Below are positions 1 to 8,793 of a stretch of 64,000 nucleotides of DNA, in pieces. Location of the stretch: contig CAWBWO010000002.1 of NCBI GenBank assembly GCA_963792445.1, positions 124,001-188,000 on the forward strand. The letters run 5' to 3'. Each line of letters begins with the position of its first letter. The first letter of the stretch is position 1. A model generated the notes under the pieces. That model had not been told where the DNA came from. It searched no databases and was given only the letters and a program-made list of their open reading frames with translations. The DNA comes from Rummeliibacillus sp963792445 (GTDB lineage: Bacteria > Bacillota > Bacilli > Bacillales_A > Planococcaceae). The position numbers and the translations under genes were made by a program.

Positions 1-1621
1 CAAATCCGGGTTTTGCACCATTTGGCTTTTTCACTTGGCGAACTTCTGTGTAATCAACAGGCACTGATGCTGATTCCCTAGCTTTACTAAAATATGCTGA
101 TAGGGTTGCAGCTTCAAGCAGTGTTTGGTCATCAGGATTGGCATCATGAATAACAACATGGGATCCTGGGATATCCTTTGTATGCATCCAAATTTCATAC
201 CTTTTAGCAAGTTTAAAGGTTAAATAATCATTTTGTTTATTGTTCTTGCCGACTGAAATCCGAATACCTGAGGAGGAGGTGAATTCTTCTGGCGCTGGTT
301 TTGTAGGTTTTTTTCGACGCTTGGAAGCTTTCATCTTCATAAATCCTTGTTCTGCTAACTCTTCACGTATTTCCTCAATATCATGTGGTGAAGCTTGTTG
401 TACTTGTTGTGAAAGCATTTCAAAATAAGCTAAATCTTCATTTGTTTTATCGATTTGTTGTTGCACCATAATAAGTGCATTTTTTGCTTTAGTGTATTTT
501 GTGTAATAGCTTTGGGCATTTTCAATTGGTGTTTTCCGTTCACTTATTGGAATTTTAATCTCTGCACCATTTTCATCGTAATAATTGGTCACTATAACTT
601 CTTTTTGACCTTTTTCAAAGTTATAGAGATTGGCCATTAAAAGTTCACCGAAAAGTTGATATTGGTCTAAATTAGATGCATGATTTAAATCTTTTTGTAA
701 CTTTTTCAATTTTAATTTCAATTTACTAATTTCATTTTGTAGCCAACGTTCTAAATCACCTGCTTGTTGTTTTACGCGATCCCGTTCAGCTCTTGCAAAG
801 AATACACGATCAAGCAATGCACTTAAGTTTGGGTAATAAGTGGGTTTCCCTTCTAAATGAGTTAAAGCGATAGGTGAAAATTGAGTCTTCCCGTTTACTT
901 CGATATAAGTTGGCTTACTTCCACCGTTTTTGAATTCTTCAATGAATGTTTTAAAAAGTTCTACTGTAAAATTTCCATGCTCTTTTAATCGATATAAAAA
1001 TTCATTGGCGTGAAGGGGTGAGAATCCTGTGAAATGTTGGACTAATTCTTGTGCTGTTCTTTCTGTAGCAAAAAATGTCTGTAATTCTTCATTAGAAGCA
1101 TTTGCTGGATTAACTTTGTCTTGAGCAGGTGGTGCCACATATAGTTGACCTGGTAAAACTGTTCGATAACTGTTCACAGTAGGCGGTAAATGTTTTAAAC
1201 TATCTACGATTTTTTGTGTTTCTTTTTCTACTAAAATTAGATTACTATGACGCCCCATTATTTCAGCATGTAATTCTCTTACGATGGGATCTCCGATTTC
1301 ATTTTTACTTGTAATCGTTAATACAATAATACGGTCGCCATCAATTTGTTTAATCGATTCGATAAAGCCGCCTTCAATATGTTTTCTTAGTAACATACAA
1401 AACATTGGCGGTTCGGCTGGGTTTTCAACTGCCTGTTCTGTTAAATGGACACGTGCGTAAGATGAGTGTATTGAAAATAATAATTTATGATTACTACCAT
1501 TCGCTCGAATTGTTAAGATTATTTCTTGTGCATTCGGTTGATGCACTTTTGCAATACGGCCAGTAACAAGCTGTTGCAGTTCTTTGGTCATTGCTAATGT
1601 AAATAAACCATCATATGCCAT
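1..1621 (-). CDS. rqcH: RqcH/Rqc2 (NFACT family) ribosome quality control factor, 3' end cut by window
   Basis: Reading the minus strand from the ATG at 1619-1621 gives 540 open codons running off the window edge. The protein starts MAYDGLFTLAMTKEL, the usual NFACT start, and a GAGGAA Shine-Dalgarno (SD) lies just upstream. The N-terminal NFACT-N part is followed by a long Lys/Gln/Glu-rich coiled-coil region and then the conserved NFACT-R motif KRYEIWMHTKDIPGSHVVI. RqcH binds obstructed 50S subunits and recruits tRNA-Ala to add C-terminal alanine tails that mark stalled nascent chains for degradation. This is known for the B. subtilis homologue YloA and inferred here. Roughly the last 30 residues are missing. 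It is divergent from yicC, as in B. subtilis, but the yloB Ca-ATPase gene is not between them. Confidence 0.93.
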   Translation of the reverse strand, partial: MAYDGLFTLAMTKELQQLVTGRIAKVHQPNAQEIILTIRANGSNHKLLFSIHSSYARVHLTEQAVENPAEPPMFCMLLRKHIEGGFIESIKQIDGDRIIVLTITSKNEIGDPIVRELHAEIMGRHSNLILVEKETQKIVDSLKHLPPTVNSYRTVLPGQLYVAPPAQDKVNPANASNEELQTFFATERTAQELVQHFTGFSPLHANEFLYRLKEHGNFTVELFKTFIEEFKNGGSKPTYIEVNGKTQFSPIALTHLEGKPTYYPNLSALLDRVFFARAERDRVKQQAGDLERWLQNEISKLKLKLKKLQKDLNHASNLDQYQLFGELLMANLYNFEKGQKEVIVTNYYDENGAEIKIPISERKTPIENAQSYYTKYTKAKNALIMVQQQIDKTNEDLAYFEMLSQQVQQASPHDIEEIREELAEQGFMKMKASKRRKKPTKPAPEEFTSSSGIRISVGKNNKQNDYLTFKLAKRYEIWMHTKDIPGSHVVIHDANPDDQTLLEAATLSAYFSKARESASVPVDYTEVRQVKKPNGAKPGF

Positions 1622-1818
1622 ATGTAATTCCTCTTTCAAAGCGTTTTGTTCTATCTTATCATTTTTTATTGCAAATATAAAAAACGTTGGACTTTATTAA
1701 TAACAGTTCACAATATTAAAAATTTTCTTTCTTTTATAAAAAGGCAACAAAAACAGGTTTTTTAGCGTACAATGGAAAGATAACCAGTTAATCATAATAC
1801 GCAATAACGTATATCTTA

Positions 1819-1827
1819 TGCTATACT
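1819..1827 (+). promoter_or_regulatory. Extended -10 promoter for the yicC operon
   Basis: TG-C-TATACT at 1819-1827 is a good extended -10 element 34 bases before the yicC start. No convincing -35 box is seen 17 bases upstream, which is acceptable for an extended -10 promoter. It would drive the long co-directional run beginning with yicC. Confidence 0.45.
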
Positions 1828-1861
1828 TATGAATAGTATGCAAAGAAGGAAGTGACTGACC

Positions 1862-2737
1862 TTGGTGCGAAGTATGACTGGATTTGGCAGGGGTGTCACG
1901 ACAACGGATCAAGTACAAATAACCGTGGAAATCCGTTCGGTAAATCATCGGTTTCTAGAAGTATCTACGAAGTTTCCGAAAGATTGGACAGAAGCGGAAA
2001 GTTTTGCGAAAAAAGTACTCTCTACTAAAGTAGCCAGGGGAAAACTCGATGTGTCCGTCTATGTGAAAGAATTAGCACCGCTTGGACAAGTAGTGAAGAT
2101 TAATTGGCCACTTGTCAATGCCTACAAACAAGCAAGAGAAGAGTTAAAACAACAAATTCCACTCGAAGAAAATTGGTCAATGTCAGAAATTTTACAACTT
2201 GAACAAGCTTTGATTATGGAAGTAAAAGAACTTCCAAAAGAAAACCTTTTAAGTGCGTTGGAAGAAGCAATCGGTGAGGCGGCTGCAGCTCTTATTCAAA
2301 TGCGAGAAAGAGAAGGTCAGGAATTATTAGAAAAAGTGATGGGCTTTAAACAAGCTTTAGAAGAACAGATTTTGATTATTCAAAGTGTTTCTCAAAATGC
2401 AGTAGAAAAATATCGTCTAAAACTTGTAGAACGTATAAAGGATATAAGTCAAGCAGATAATTTAGAAGAGCGCATTTTGACAGAGGTAGCAATTTTTGCA
2501 GAAAAAGCAGATATTGCAGAAGAATTAGATCGCCTAGCAAGTCACTTTAAGCAATTAGATGAAACACTAAAAGAAGATATATCAATTGGTCGGAAACTTG
2601 ACTTTTTGATGCAAGAAATACATCGAGAGATTAATACAATTGGTTCTAAAAACCAATCAGTTGAAGCAGCAGCTGCTGTTGTTCAAGCAAAAACAATATT
2701 AGAGAAAATGCGAGAACAAGTTCAAAATATTGAATAA
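1862..2737 (+). CDS. YicC/YloC family endoribonuclease
   Basis: 291 residues, the usual family length. It has the N-terminal YicC-N signature SMTGFGRG at about residues 4-11, RSVNHRFLE near residue 26, and the DUF1732 C-terminal motif REINTIGSKNQ. The start is TTG at 1862 (AAGGAAG SD about 10 bases upstream), with GTG at 1865 as an alternative. E. coli YicC and B. subtilis YloC have been described as endoribonucleases, so an RNA-processing role is inferred. It is the first gene of the run leading to gmk. Only 50 bases separate it from gmk, so the remA gene found here in B. subtilis is absent. Confidence 0.9.
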   Translation: MVRSMTGFGRGVTTTDQVQITVEIRSVNHRFLEVSTKFPKDWTEAESFAKKVLSTKVARGKLDVSVYVKELAPLGQVVKINWPLVNAYKQAREELKQQIPLEENWSMSEILQLEQALIMEVKELPKENLLSALEEAIGEAAAALIQMREREGQELLEKVMGFKQALEEQILIIQSVSQNAVEKYRLKLVERIKDISQADNLEERILTEVAIFAEKADIAEELDRLASHFKQLDETLKEDISIGRKLDFLMQEIHREINTIGSKNQSVEAAAAVVQAKTILEKMREQVQNIE

Positions 2738-2787
2738 TAGCATCAATTATTGTATGATTTATTATTTGGAACGATGAGGGAGAGTTA

Positions 2788-3405
2788 ATGAGAAGAGAAC
2801 GTGGATTATTGATTGTTTTATCTGGTCCATCAGGTGTCGGAAAAGGCACAGTGCGTAAGGAATTATTCTCACAACCAGATACGAATTATGAATACTCTAT
2901 TTCTATGACTACTCGTAAGCCACGCGAAGGAGAAGTCGATGGCGTAGATTATTTCTTTAAAAGCAAAGAAGAATTTGAGGTATTAATCGAACAAGGTAAA
3001 TTACTTGAATATGCACAATATGTAGGTAATTATTATGGAACACCTATTGATTATGTTAATGCAACACTAGATGCAGGTCGAGATGTTTTCCTTGAAATTG
3101 AGGTACAGGGTGCTGCACAAATTCGTGAAAAAGTGCCTGATGGCTTATTCATTTTCCTTGCACCACCTAGCCTTTCAGAATTGCAACAACGTTTAGTAGG
3201 TCGTGGAACAGAAACCGAAGAAGTAATTGCAACTCGTATAGCTGAAGCAAACAAAGAATTGGAAATGATGAATTTATACGATTATGTCGTAGAAAACGAT
3301 GAAGTACAATTAGCATGTGAACGTGTTAATGCGATTGTTCTAGCTGAGCATTGTAGACGCGAACGTGTAGAAAAACAATATTTAGCCATGTTGAGAGGAG
3401 AATAA
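2788..3405 (+). CDS. gmk: Guanylate kinase
   Basis: 205 residues. The P-loop GPSGVGKGTV is at about residues 11-20. The GMP-binding segment STTRKPREGEVDGVDYFF-like follows (here SMTTRKPREGEVDGVDY), then the lid and Walker B-like FLEIEVQGA. It phosphorylates GMP to GDP with ATP in purine nucleotide metabolism. ATG at 2788 follows a GAGGGAG SD. It lies 3 bases from rpoZ, so co-translation is likely. Confidence 0.97.
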   Translation: MRRERGLLIVLSGPSGVGKGTVRKELFSQPDTNYEYSISMTTRKPREGEVDGVDYFFKSKEEFEVLIEQGKLLEYAQYVGNYYGTPIDYVNATLDAGRDVFLEIEVQGAAQIREKVPDGLFIFLAPPSLSELQQRLVGRGTETEEVIATRIAEANKELEMMNLYDYVVENDEVQLACERVNAIVLAEHCRRERVEKQYLAMLRGE

Positions 3406-3408
3406 TAG

Positions 3409-3633
3409 ATGCTATATCCATCTGTTGACGTATTAAAAACAAAAATTGATTCAAAATATTCACTTGTGAGCCTTGCTTCTAAAAGAGCACGTGCAATGCA
3501 AGAAGGAAGTCCAGAACTATTAGATTCATATGTTTCTTATAAAAACGTAGGAAAAGCACTTGAAGAAGTAGCTGCAGGTGTTCTTACAAAAGAAGAACAA
3601 GACGAAACACAAGTTTATGAAGATGAAGTTTAA
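3409..3633 (+). CDS. rpoZ: RNA polymerase omega subunit
   Basis: 74 residues, starting MLYPSVDVLKTKIDSKYSLV, with the conserved SLASKRARAMQEG segment that contacts beta'. The acidic C-terminus is typical of Firmicutes omega. The protein assists assembly and stability of the core RNA polymerase. The SD GAGAGGAG lies within the end of gmk. Position between gmk and coaBC matches B. subtilis. Confidence 0.95.
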   Translation: MLYPSVDVLKTKIDSKYSLVSLASKRARAMQEGSPELLDSYVSYKNVGKALEEVAAGVLTKEEQDETQVYEDEV

Positions 3634-3650
3634 CCTAATTGATTGACTAA

Positions 3651-3693
3651 AACACGGTAGCTCCCAGAGAGATGTTCTTTGGGGGCTTGTGTT
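3651..3693 (+). other. Stem-loop between rpoZ and coaBC
   Basis: AACAC at 3651-3655 pairs with GTGTT at 3689-3693. Inside this, AGCTCCCAGAG can pair with CTTTGGGGGCT with some G-U pairs. There is no run of T after it, so it is not a classic intrinsic terminator. It may be an RNA processing or attenuation structure, or have no function. Confidence 0.3.
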
Positions 3694-3713
3694 GTTTCGA
3701 GAGGATGTAAAAC

Positions 3714-4919
3714 ATGATTGCTAATAAGAACATTTTACTTTGTGTCTCTGGCGGGATCGCAGTTTATAAAGCTGTTGCACTGGTTAGTAAGCTTACACAA
3801 GCAGGTGCACACGTAAAAGTAATAATGACAGAATCTGCAACCCGTTTTGTTACCCCACTAAGCTTTCAAGTTATGTCAAAACATGATGTTTATATAGATA
3901 CTTTTGATGAAAAAGATTCAGCAGTCATTGCGCATATAGATTTAAGTGATTGGGCTGACCTTGTAATCGTTGCTCCAGCTACAGCCAATGTAATTGGTAA
4001 ACTAGCAAATGGCATTGCTGATGATATGGTCACAACTACCTTACTTGCTACGACAGCAAAAGTATGGATTGCTCCTGCAATGAACGTTCATATGTATGAA
4101 CATCCATCGGTAAAACGAAATATTGCACGCTTAGCAAGTGATGGATATGAATTTATTGAACCATCAGAAGGTTTTTTAGCATGTGGCTATGTAGGAAAAG
4201 GTCGCCTAGAAGAACCAGAGAAGATTGTTTCATTAGTAGATAAATATTTTAGTCCAAAACATTTGCCATTGAAAGGGAAGAAAGTTGTAGTTTCTGCAGG
4301 CCCGACTAGAGAAAGAATTGATCCCGTGCGTTATTTAACGAATTTTTCTTCAGGGAAAATGGGCTATGCAATGGCAGTAGCAGCACAAAAACTTGGAGCA
4401 GAGACAATACTTGTTTCAGGGCCAGTATCACTTACGCCGCCAACAGGTGTTCAATTGATTGCTGTTGAAAGTGCAGAAGAAATGTTACAAGCTATTTTAA
4501 AAGAATATGATGATACGGATATCGTTGTAAAAGCAGCAGCAGTCGCAGATTATCGTCCCAAAAATAGACATTCTCAAAAAATGAAAAAACAACCTGGTGA
4601 AGCGAATATTGAGTTAGAACGTACAACAGATATTCTACTTACATTAGGTGAAAACAAAAAAAATCAATTATTAATTGGTTTTGCAGCAGAAACGAATGAT
4701 GTTTTGAATTATGCTAAAGGAAAATTAGAAAAGAAAAATGCTGATTATATAATTGCCAACGATGTATCAAAAACAGATCGAGGCTTTGGAGCAGATTCAA
4801 ATACAGTTACATTAGTTGGAAAAGAGAATTTTCAAGAATTTTTTGATTCTTTGCCAAAAGAGGAACTTGCGATTAAACTATTCGAATCAATCTTAAAAAG
4901 AGAAGGTTTATGGCAATGA
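3714..4919 (+). CDS. coaBC: Bifunctional phosphopantothenoylcysteine decarboxylase / phosphopantothenate-cysteine ligase
   Basis: 401 residues with both expected halves. The flavoprotein decarboxylase (about 1-185) shows CVSGGIAVYKA, the catalytic-His motif IAHIDLSDWADL, PAMNVHMYEHP and the lid Cys in GFLACGYVGKGRL. The synthetase half shows GPTRERIDPVRYLTNFSSGKMG. It converts 4'-phosphopantothenate to 4'-phosphopantetheine on the way to coenzyme A. The start is ATG 3714 after GAGAGGATG. The last 10 bases overlap priA. Confidence 0.96.
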   Translation: MIANKNILLCVSGGIAVYKAVALVSKLTQAGAHVKVIMTESATRFVTPLSFQVMSKHDVYIDTFDEKDSAVIAHIDLSDWADLVIVAPATANVIGKLANGIADDMVTTTLLATTAKVWIAPAMNVHMYEHPSVKRNIARLASDGYEFIEPSEGFLACGYVGKGRLEEPEKIVSLVDKYFSPKHLPLKGKKVVVSAGPTRERIDPVRYLTNFSSGKMGYAMAVAAQKLGAETILVSGPVSLTPPTGVQLIAVESAEEMLQAILKEYDDTDIVVKAAAVADYRPKNRHSQKMKKQPGEANIELERTTDILLTLGENKKNQLLIGFAAETNDVLNYAKGKLEKKNADYIIANDVSKTDRGFGADSNTVTLVGKENFQEFFDSLPKEELAIKLFESILKREGLWQ

Positions 4920-7324
4920 TTGCTCAGGTAATAGTCGATGTCTCTGCTTATCCAGTGGATAGACCATTTGATTATAAAGTTCCAAAAAGCATGGAAGAGT
5001 TAGTAGAATTAGGATGTCGAGTGAAAGTACCTTTTGGACCTAGAAATGTCCTTGGTTTTATCACTGCAATAAAAGATGAAACGGATGTGCCAACAGATAA
5101 ACTTAAAAGTATCGCACAGCTTTTAGATATAGAACCTGTTTTAACAGATGAAATGTTAGCTTTAGCAAAGTGGATGACAGAACATACTTTATGCTATGAG
5201 ATCGATGCATTGCAGGTTATGTTGCCATCAGCTTTACGTGCAAAATATGAGAAATCCATTTTGCTTAAAACAGATCTGTCAAATTTACCGGATGAATTAC
5301 AAGCTTTATTTGGTAAAAAAGAAATGATTCCATATAAAAAGGTTGAAGCGGCTAATCTATTAAAGCCGCTTAAATATTGTATGAAGCAAGGTTTTGTAGA
5401 ACAAAAAACGATTGTGAAACAACAGGGGCAAGTAAAAGCCATCCGCAAATTGAAAATTTTAGAGGATCCGCTAAAATTACAAGAAATTGCTGCTTCTATC
5501 CCCAATAGAGCAAAAAAACAAGCACAAGTCGTTGAATGGATGGTACAACATGCAGGCAAAGAGTTCATACCTCATGAGCTTTGTGAGTTATTGAATATTA
5601 CACAAGCTGTTTTAAATGCTGTTGTTGAAAAGGGAGCGGCAACCTATTTCCATGAGGAAGTTTATCGTGACCCATTTTCAAAAAATGTTAAAAAGTCTAC
5701 AGCACTTGATTTAACAGATGAGCAGAGTACTGCATTAACACAAATAATCGATTCTATGGAAAAACAAAAGTCGACGACGTTCTTATTACATGGTGTAACA
5801 GGAAGTGGTAAGACGGAGGTTTATTTACAAGCTATTCAAAAAGCGATTAATCACAATCAAGAAGCAATTGTATTAGTACCGGAGATTTCCTTAACACCTC
5901 AAATGACAGAACGGTTCCGAGCACGATTTGGAGATTTAGTAGCAGTTATGCACAGTGGATTATCAAAAGGTGAAAAGTATGATGAATGGCGGAAAATTGG
6001 ACGTGGCGAAGTAAAAGTTGCAGTCGGCGCTAGATCTGCTATTTTTGCTCCTTTTACAAATTTGGGATTAATTATTTTAGATGAAGAGCATGAATCTACC
6101 TACAAACAAGAAGATACACCGAGATATCATGCAAGAGATGTGGCCATTTGGCGTAGCCAATTTCACAACTGTCCAGTTATATTGGGAAGTGCAACGCCAT
6201 CTCTTGAATCTTTTGCACGTGCAAAGAAAAACGTCTATACATTATTAACATTATCTGAAAGAGCAAAGCATCAACCTCTTCCTTCAGTTCAAGTGATTGA
6301 TATGCGTGAGGAACTTCATAATGGGAATCGTTCGATGTTTTCTATTGCATTAACAGAGGCAATTCAAGCAAGACTTGAAAGAAAAGAACAAATGGTATTA
6401 TTTTTGAATCGTCGTGGATATTCATCTTTTGTTTTATGCCGAGATTGTGGAACGGTTATTCAATGTAAAAACTGTGATATTTCGATGACATACCATCGTT
6501 CAACGGAAAGATTAAAATGTCATTATTGTGGTTATGAAGAACATGTTCCAACAGAATGTCCGGAATGCCATAGTGAACATATTCGATTTTTCGGTACAGG
6601 TACGCAAAAAATTGAGACTGAAATTCATAAAGTTTTTCCTGAAGCAAGAGTGTTACGAATGGATGTCGATACAACTAGACAAAAGGGTGCACATGAACGT
6701 ATTCTAGATGATTTTGGTGCTTTTAAAGCAGATATTTTGTTAGGTACTCAGATGATTGCAAAGGGTCTTGATTTTCCAAAAATCACGTTAGTTGGTGTAT
6801 TAAGTGCAGATACTTCATTAAATCTACCTGACTTTCGTGCAGCAGAACGAACATTTCAATTATTAACACAAGTTAGCGGACGAGCTGGTCGCCACGATTT
6901 ACCAGGTGAGGTTATTATTCAGACATACACACCAGAACATTATGCAATTCAGTTATCAAAAGAACAACACTACGAACCGTTTTATGAGCAAGAAATGGCA
7001 ATGCGTCATAAGTTTGCTTATCCACCTTATTATTTCGTCGTACTGATCCAAGTTTCCCATGAAGATGTCATGATGGCAGCTGAATATGCAGGAAAAGCAA
7101 TGGATTGGTTAAAATTGAAACTATCAAAACAAGTAGGGTTAATAGGACCTACAGCAGCTTCTATTAGCCGAGTCCAAAATCGATATCGCTATCAATGTTT
7201 GATAAAATATAAAAAAGAGCCGAATTTAACAGAAACGTTACAACAGCTTATTCGAATATATCGTACGGAATGGATTAAAAAAGGTATTCAACTGACTGTT
7301 GATTTAGATCCTTCATCCATTTAA
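4910..7324 (+). CDS. priA: Primosomal protein N', replication restart helicase
   Basis: 804 residues, full length. The N-terminal DNA-binding domain starts AQVIVDVSAYPVDRPFDY. Helicase motifs include Walker A GVTGSGKTEVYLQ (about residue 295), DEEH, and GSATPSLES. A Zn-binding block holds paired Cys motifs CRDCG, CKNC, CHYCGYEE and CPEC. Motif VI is QVSGRAGRHDLPG. PriA recognises stalled forks and reloads the replisome. ATG 4910 (AGAGAAGG SD) overlaps the end of coaBC. Confidence 0.96.
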   Translation: MAMIAQVIVDVSAYPVDRPFDYKVPKSMEELVELGCRVKVPFGPRNVLGFITAIKDETDVPTDKLKSIAQLLDIEPVLTDEMLALAKWMTEHTLCYEIDALQVMLPSALRAKYEKSILLKTDLSNLPDELQALFGKKEMIPYKKVEAANLLKPLKYCMKQGFVEQKTIVKQQGQVKAIRKLKILEDPLKLQEIAASIPNRAKKQAQVVEWMVQHAGKEFIPHELCELLNITQAVLNAVVEKGAATYFHEEVYRDPFSKNVKKSTALDLTDEQSTALTQIIDSMEKQKSTTFLLHGVTGSGKTEVYLQAIQKAINHNQEAIVLVPEISLTPQMTERFRARFGDLVAVMHSGLSKGEKYDEWRKIGRGEVKVAVGARSAIFAPFTNLGLIILDEEHESTYKQEDTPRYHARDVAIWRSQFHNCPVILGSATPSLESFARAKKNVYTLLTLSERAKHQPLPSVQVIDMREELHNGNRSMFSIALTEAIQARLERKEQMVLFLNRRGYSSFVLCRDCGTVIQCKNCDISMTYHRSTERLKCHYCGYEEHVPTECPECHSEHIRFFGTGTQKIETEIHKVFPEARVLRMDVDTTRQKGAHERILDDFGAFKADILLGTQMIAKGLDFPKITLVGVLSADTSLNLPDFRAAERTFQLLTQVSGRAGRHDLPGEVIIQTYTPEHYAIQLSKEQHYEPFYEQEMAMRHKFAYPPYYFVVLIQVSHEDVMMAAEYAGKAMDWLKLKLSKQVGLIGPTAASISRVQNRYRYQCLIKYKKEPNLTETLQQLIRIYRTEWIKKGIQLTVDLDPSSI

Positions 7325-7351
7325 ATTGAATGATAAGAAAAGAGGGCCAAA

Positions 7352-7855
7352 ATGGCATTATTAGAAATTGTAAAAAATCCCGCGAAAGTATTAGAAACGA
7401 AAGCAGCGGAAGTGACTAAATTTGATAAGGAATTGGCACAATTACTTGATGATATGTATGAAACAATGCTTGGAAATGAAGGAGTAGGAATCGCTGCTCC
7501 ACAAGTAAACAAAAGCATACAAGCTGCAGTAGTTGAGCTTGGAGAAGAACGTGATGTGTTAGAACTAATCAATCCTGTCATTGTTGAAATTTCTGAGGAT
7601 ACAGATGTAGATATCGAAGGGTGTTTAAGTTTCCCAGATTTATATGGGGATGTTGAACGACCAGTCTTTGTAAAAGTACAAGCACAGGACCGCAATGGCG
7701 AATTGTATGAATTGGAAGCCTACGATTATGACGCAAGAGTTATTCAACATGAAGTGGATCATCTACATGGCATATTATTTGATAAAAAAATAACAAAAAC
7801 CTACACATTAAAAGAAATAGAAGAAATGTATGCAGAGGAGGATGAGGAAGAATGA
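7352..7855 (+). CDS. def: Peptide deformylase
   Basis: 167 residues with all three metalloenzyme motifs: GVGIAAPQ, EGCLSFP (metal-binding Cys) and QHEVDHLHG (two metal His and catalytic Glu). It removes the formyl group from nascent proteins. The very acidic C-terminal tail ends EMYAEEDEEE. ATG 7352 follows AGAGGG. It overlaps fmt by 4 bases, pairing the deformylase with the formyltransferase. Confidence 0.96.
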   Translation: MALLEIVKNPAKVLETKAAEVTKFDKELAQLLDDMYETMLGNEGVGIAAPQVNKSIQAAVVELGEERDVLELINPVIVEISEDTDVDIEGCLSFPDLYGDVERPVFVKVQAQDRNGELYELEAYDYDARVIQHEVDHLHGILFDKKITKTYTLKEIEEMYAEEDEEE

Positions 7856-8793
7856 TTTCGATCGTCTTTATGGGAACACCAGATTTCTCTGTACCCGTCT
7901 TAAAAATGCTTCATGAAGAAGGCTATGATATTAAAGCAGTTGTTACGCAACCAGATCGTCCAGTTGGTCGCAAACATGTATTAACACCTCCTCCTGTAAA
8001 GGCCTGTGCATTGGAACTTGGTTTACCTGTCATCCAACCTGAACGTTTAAAAGGTTCAGAAGAATTACAACAAATCATTTCTTTAAATCCAGATTTAATC
8101 GTCACTGCTGCATTTGGCCAAATCTTACCAAAAGCATTATTAGACACACCAAAACTTGGTTGTATCAATGTCCACGCATCACTACTTCCAGCCTATCGCG
8201 GAGGAGCTCCTATTCATCAAGCAGTAATTGATGGACAAAAAGAAACCGGCGTTACAATTATGTATATGGCTGAAAAACTAGATGCTGGAGATATCATTTC
8301 ACAGCAATCTCTTCCAATTGAAGAAGAGGATTATACAGGACTACTATTTAAAAAGTTAAGTATCGTTGGTCGTGATTTATTAAAAGAAACATTACCTTCT
8401 ATTATTGAGGGCACTAATCAACGCATTCCTCAAGATGAGTCTAAAGCAACTTTTGCACACAATATTTCTCGTGAACAAGAACGCATTGATTGGTCAAAAA
8501 GCAATACAGAAGTTTATAACCAAATTCGCGGTTTACATCCTTGGCCAACAGCTTATACAACGCAAGATGGACAAAACGTCAAAATTTGGTGGGCAAAAAA
8601 GTCTATTGCTACGCATAGCGAAAAACCTGGTACAGTTATTGGCATTTCAAAAAAATTCTTCACTGTTGCAACTGGTCTTGGTCAAGCAATCGATATTCTA
8701 GATTTACAACCATCAGGTAAAAAACGTATGGAATCTGTCAATTACTTAAATGGAGTAGGGTCTAAATTACAGATTGGGGATTATTTTGAATGA
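7852..8793 (+). CDS. fmt: Methionyl-tRNA formyltransferase
   Basis: 313 residues. Motifs include FMGTPDFSVPVL at the N-terminus, the folate/catalytic loop INVHASLLPAYRGGAPI, and the C-terminal OB-fold domain after about residue 205. It formylates the initiator Met-tRNA. ATGA overlaps at both ends (def upstream, rsmB downstream) point to translational coupling. Confidence 0.96.
   Translation: MISIVFMGTPDFSVPVLKMLHEEGYDIKAVVTQPDRPVGRKHVLTPPPVKACALELGLPVIQPERLKGSEELQQIISLNPDLIVTAAFGQILPKALLDTPKLGCINVHASLLPAYRGGAPIHQAVIDGQKETGVTIMYMAEKLDAGDIISQQSLPIEEEDYTGLLFKKLSIVGRDLLKETLPSIIEGTNQRIPQDESKATFAHNISREQERIDWSKSNTEVYNQIRGLHPWPTAYTTQDGQNVKIWWAKKSIATHSEKPGTVIGISKKFFTVATGLGQAIDILDLQPSGKKRMESVNYLNGVGSKLQIGDYFE

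Noticed and set aside
240..640. Small plus-strand frames across the first 1.6 kb
   Set aside because: They lie opposite rqcH, whose minus-strand protein is continuous over the whole region.
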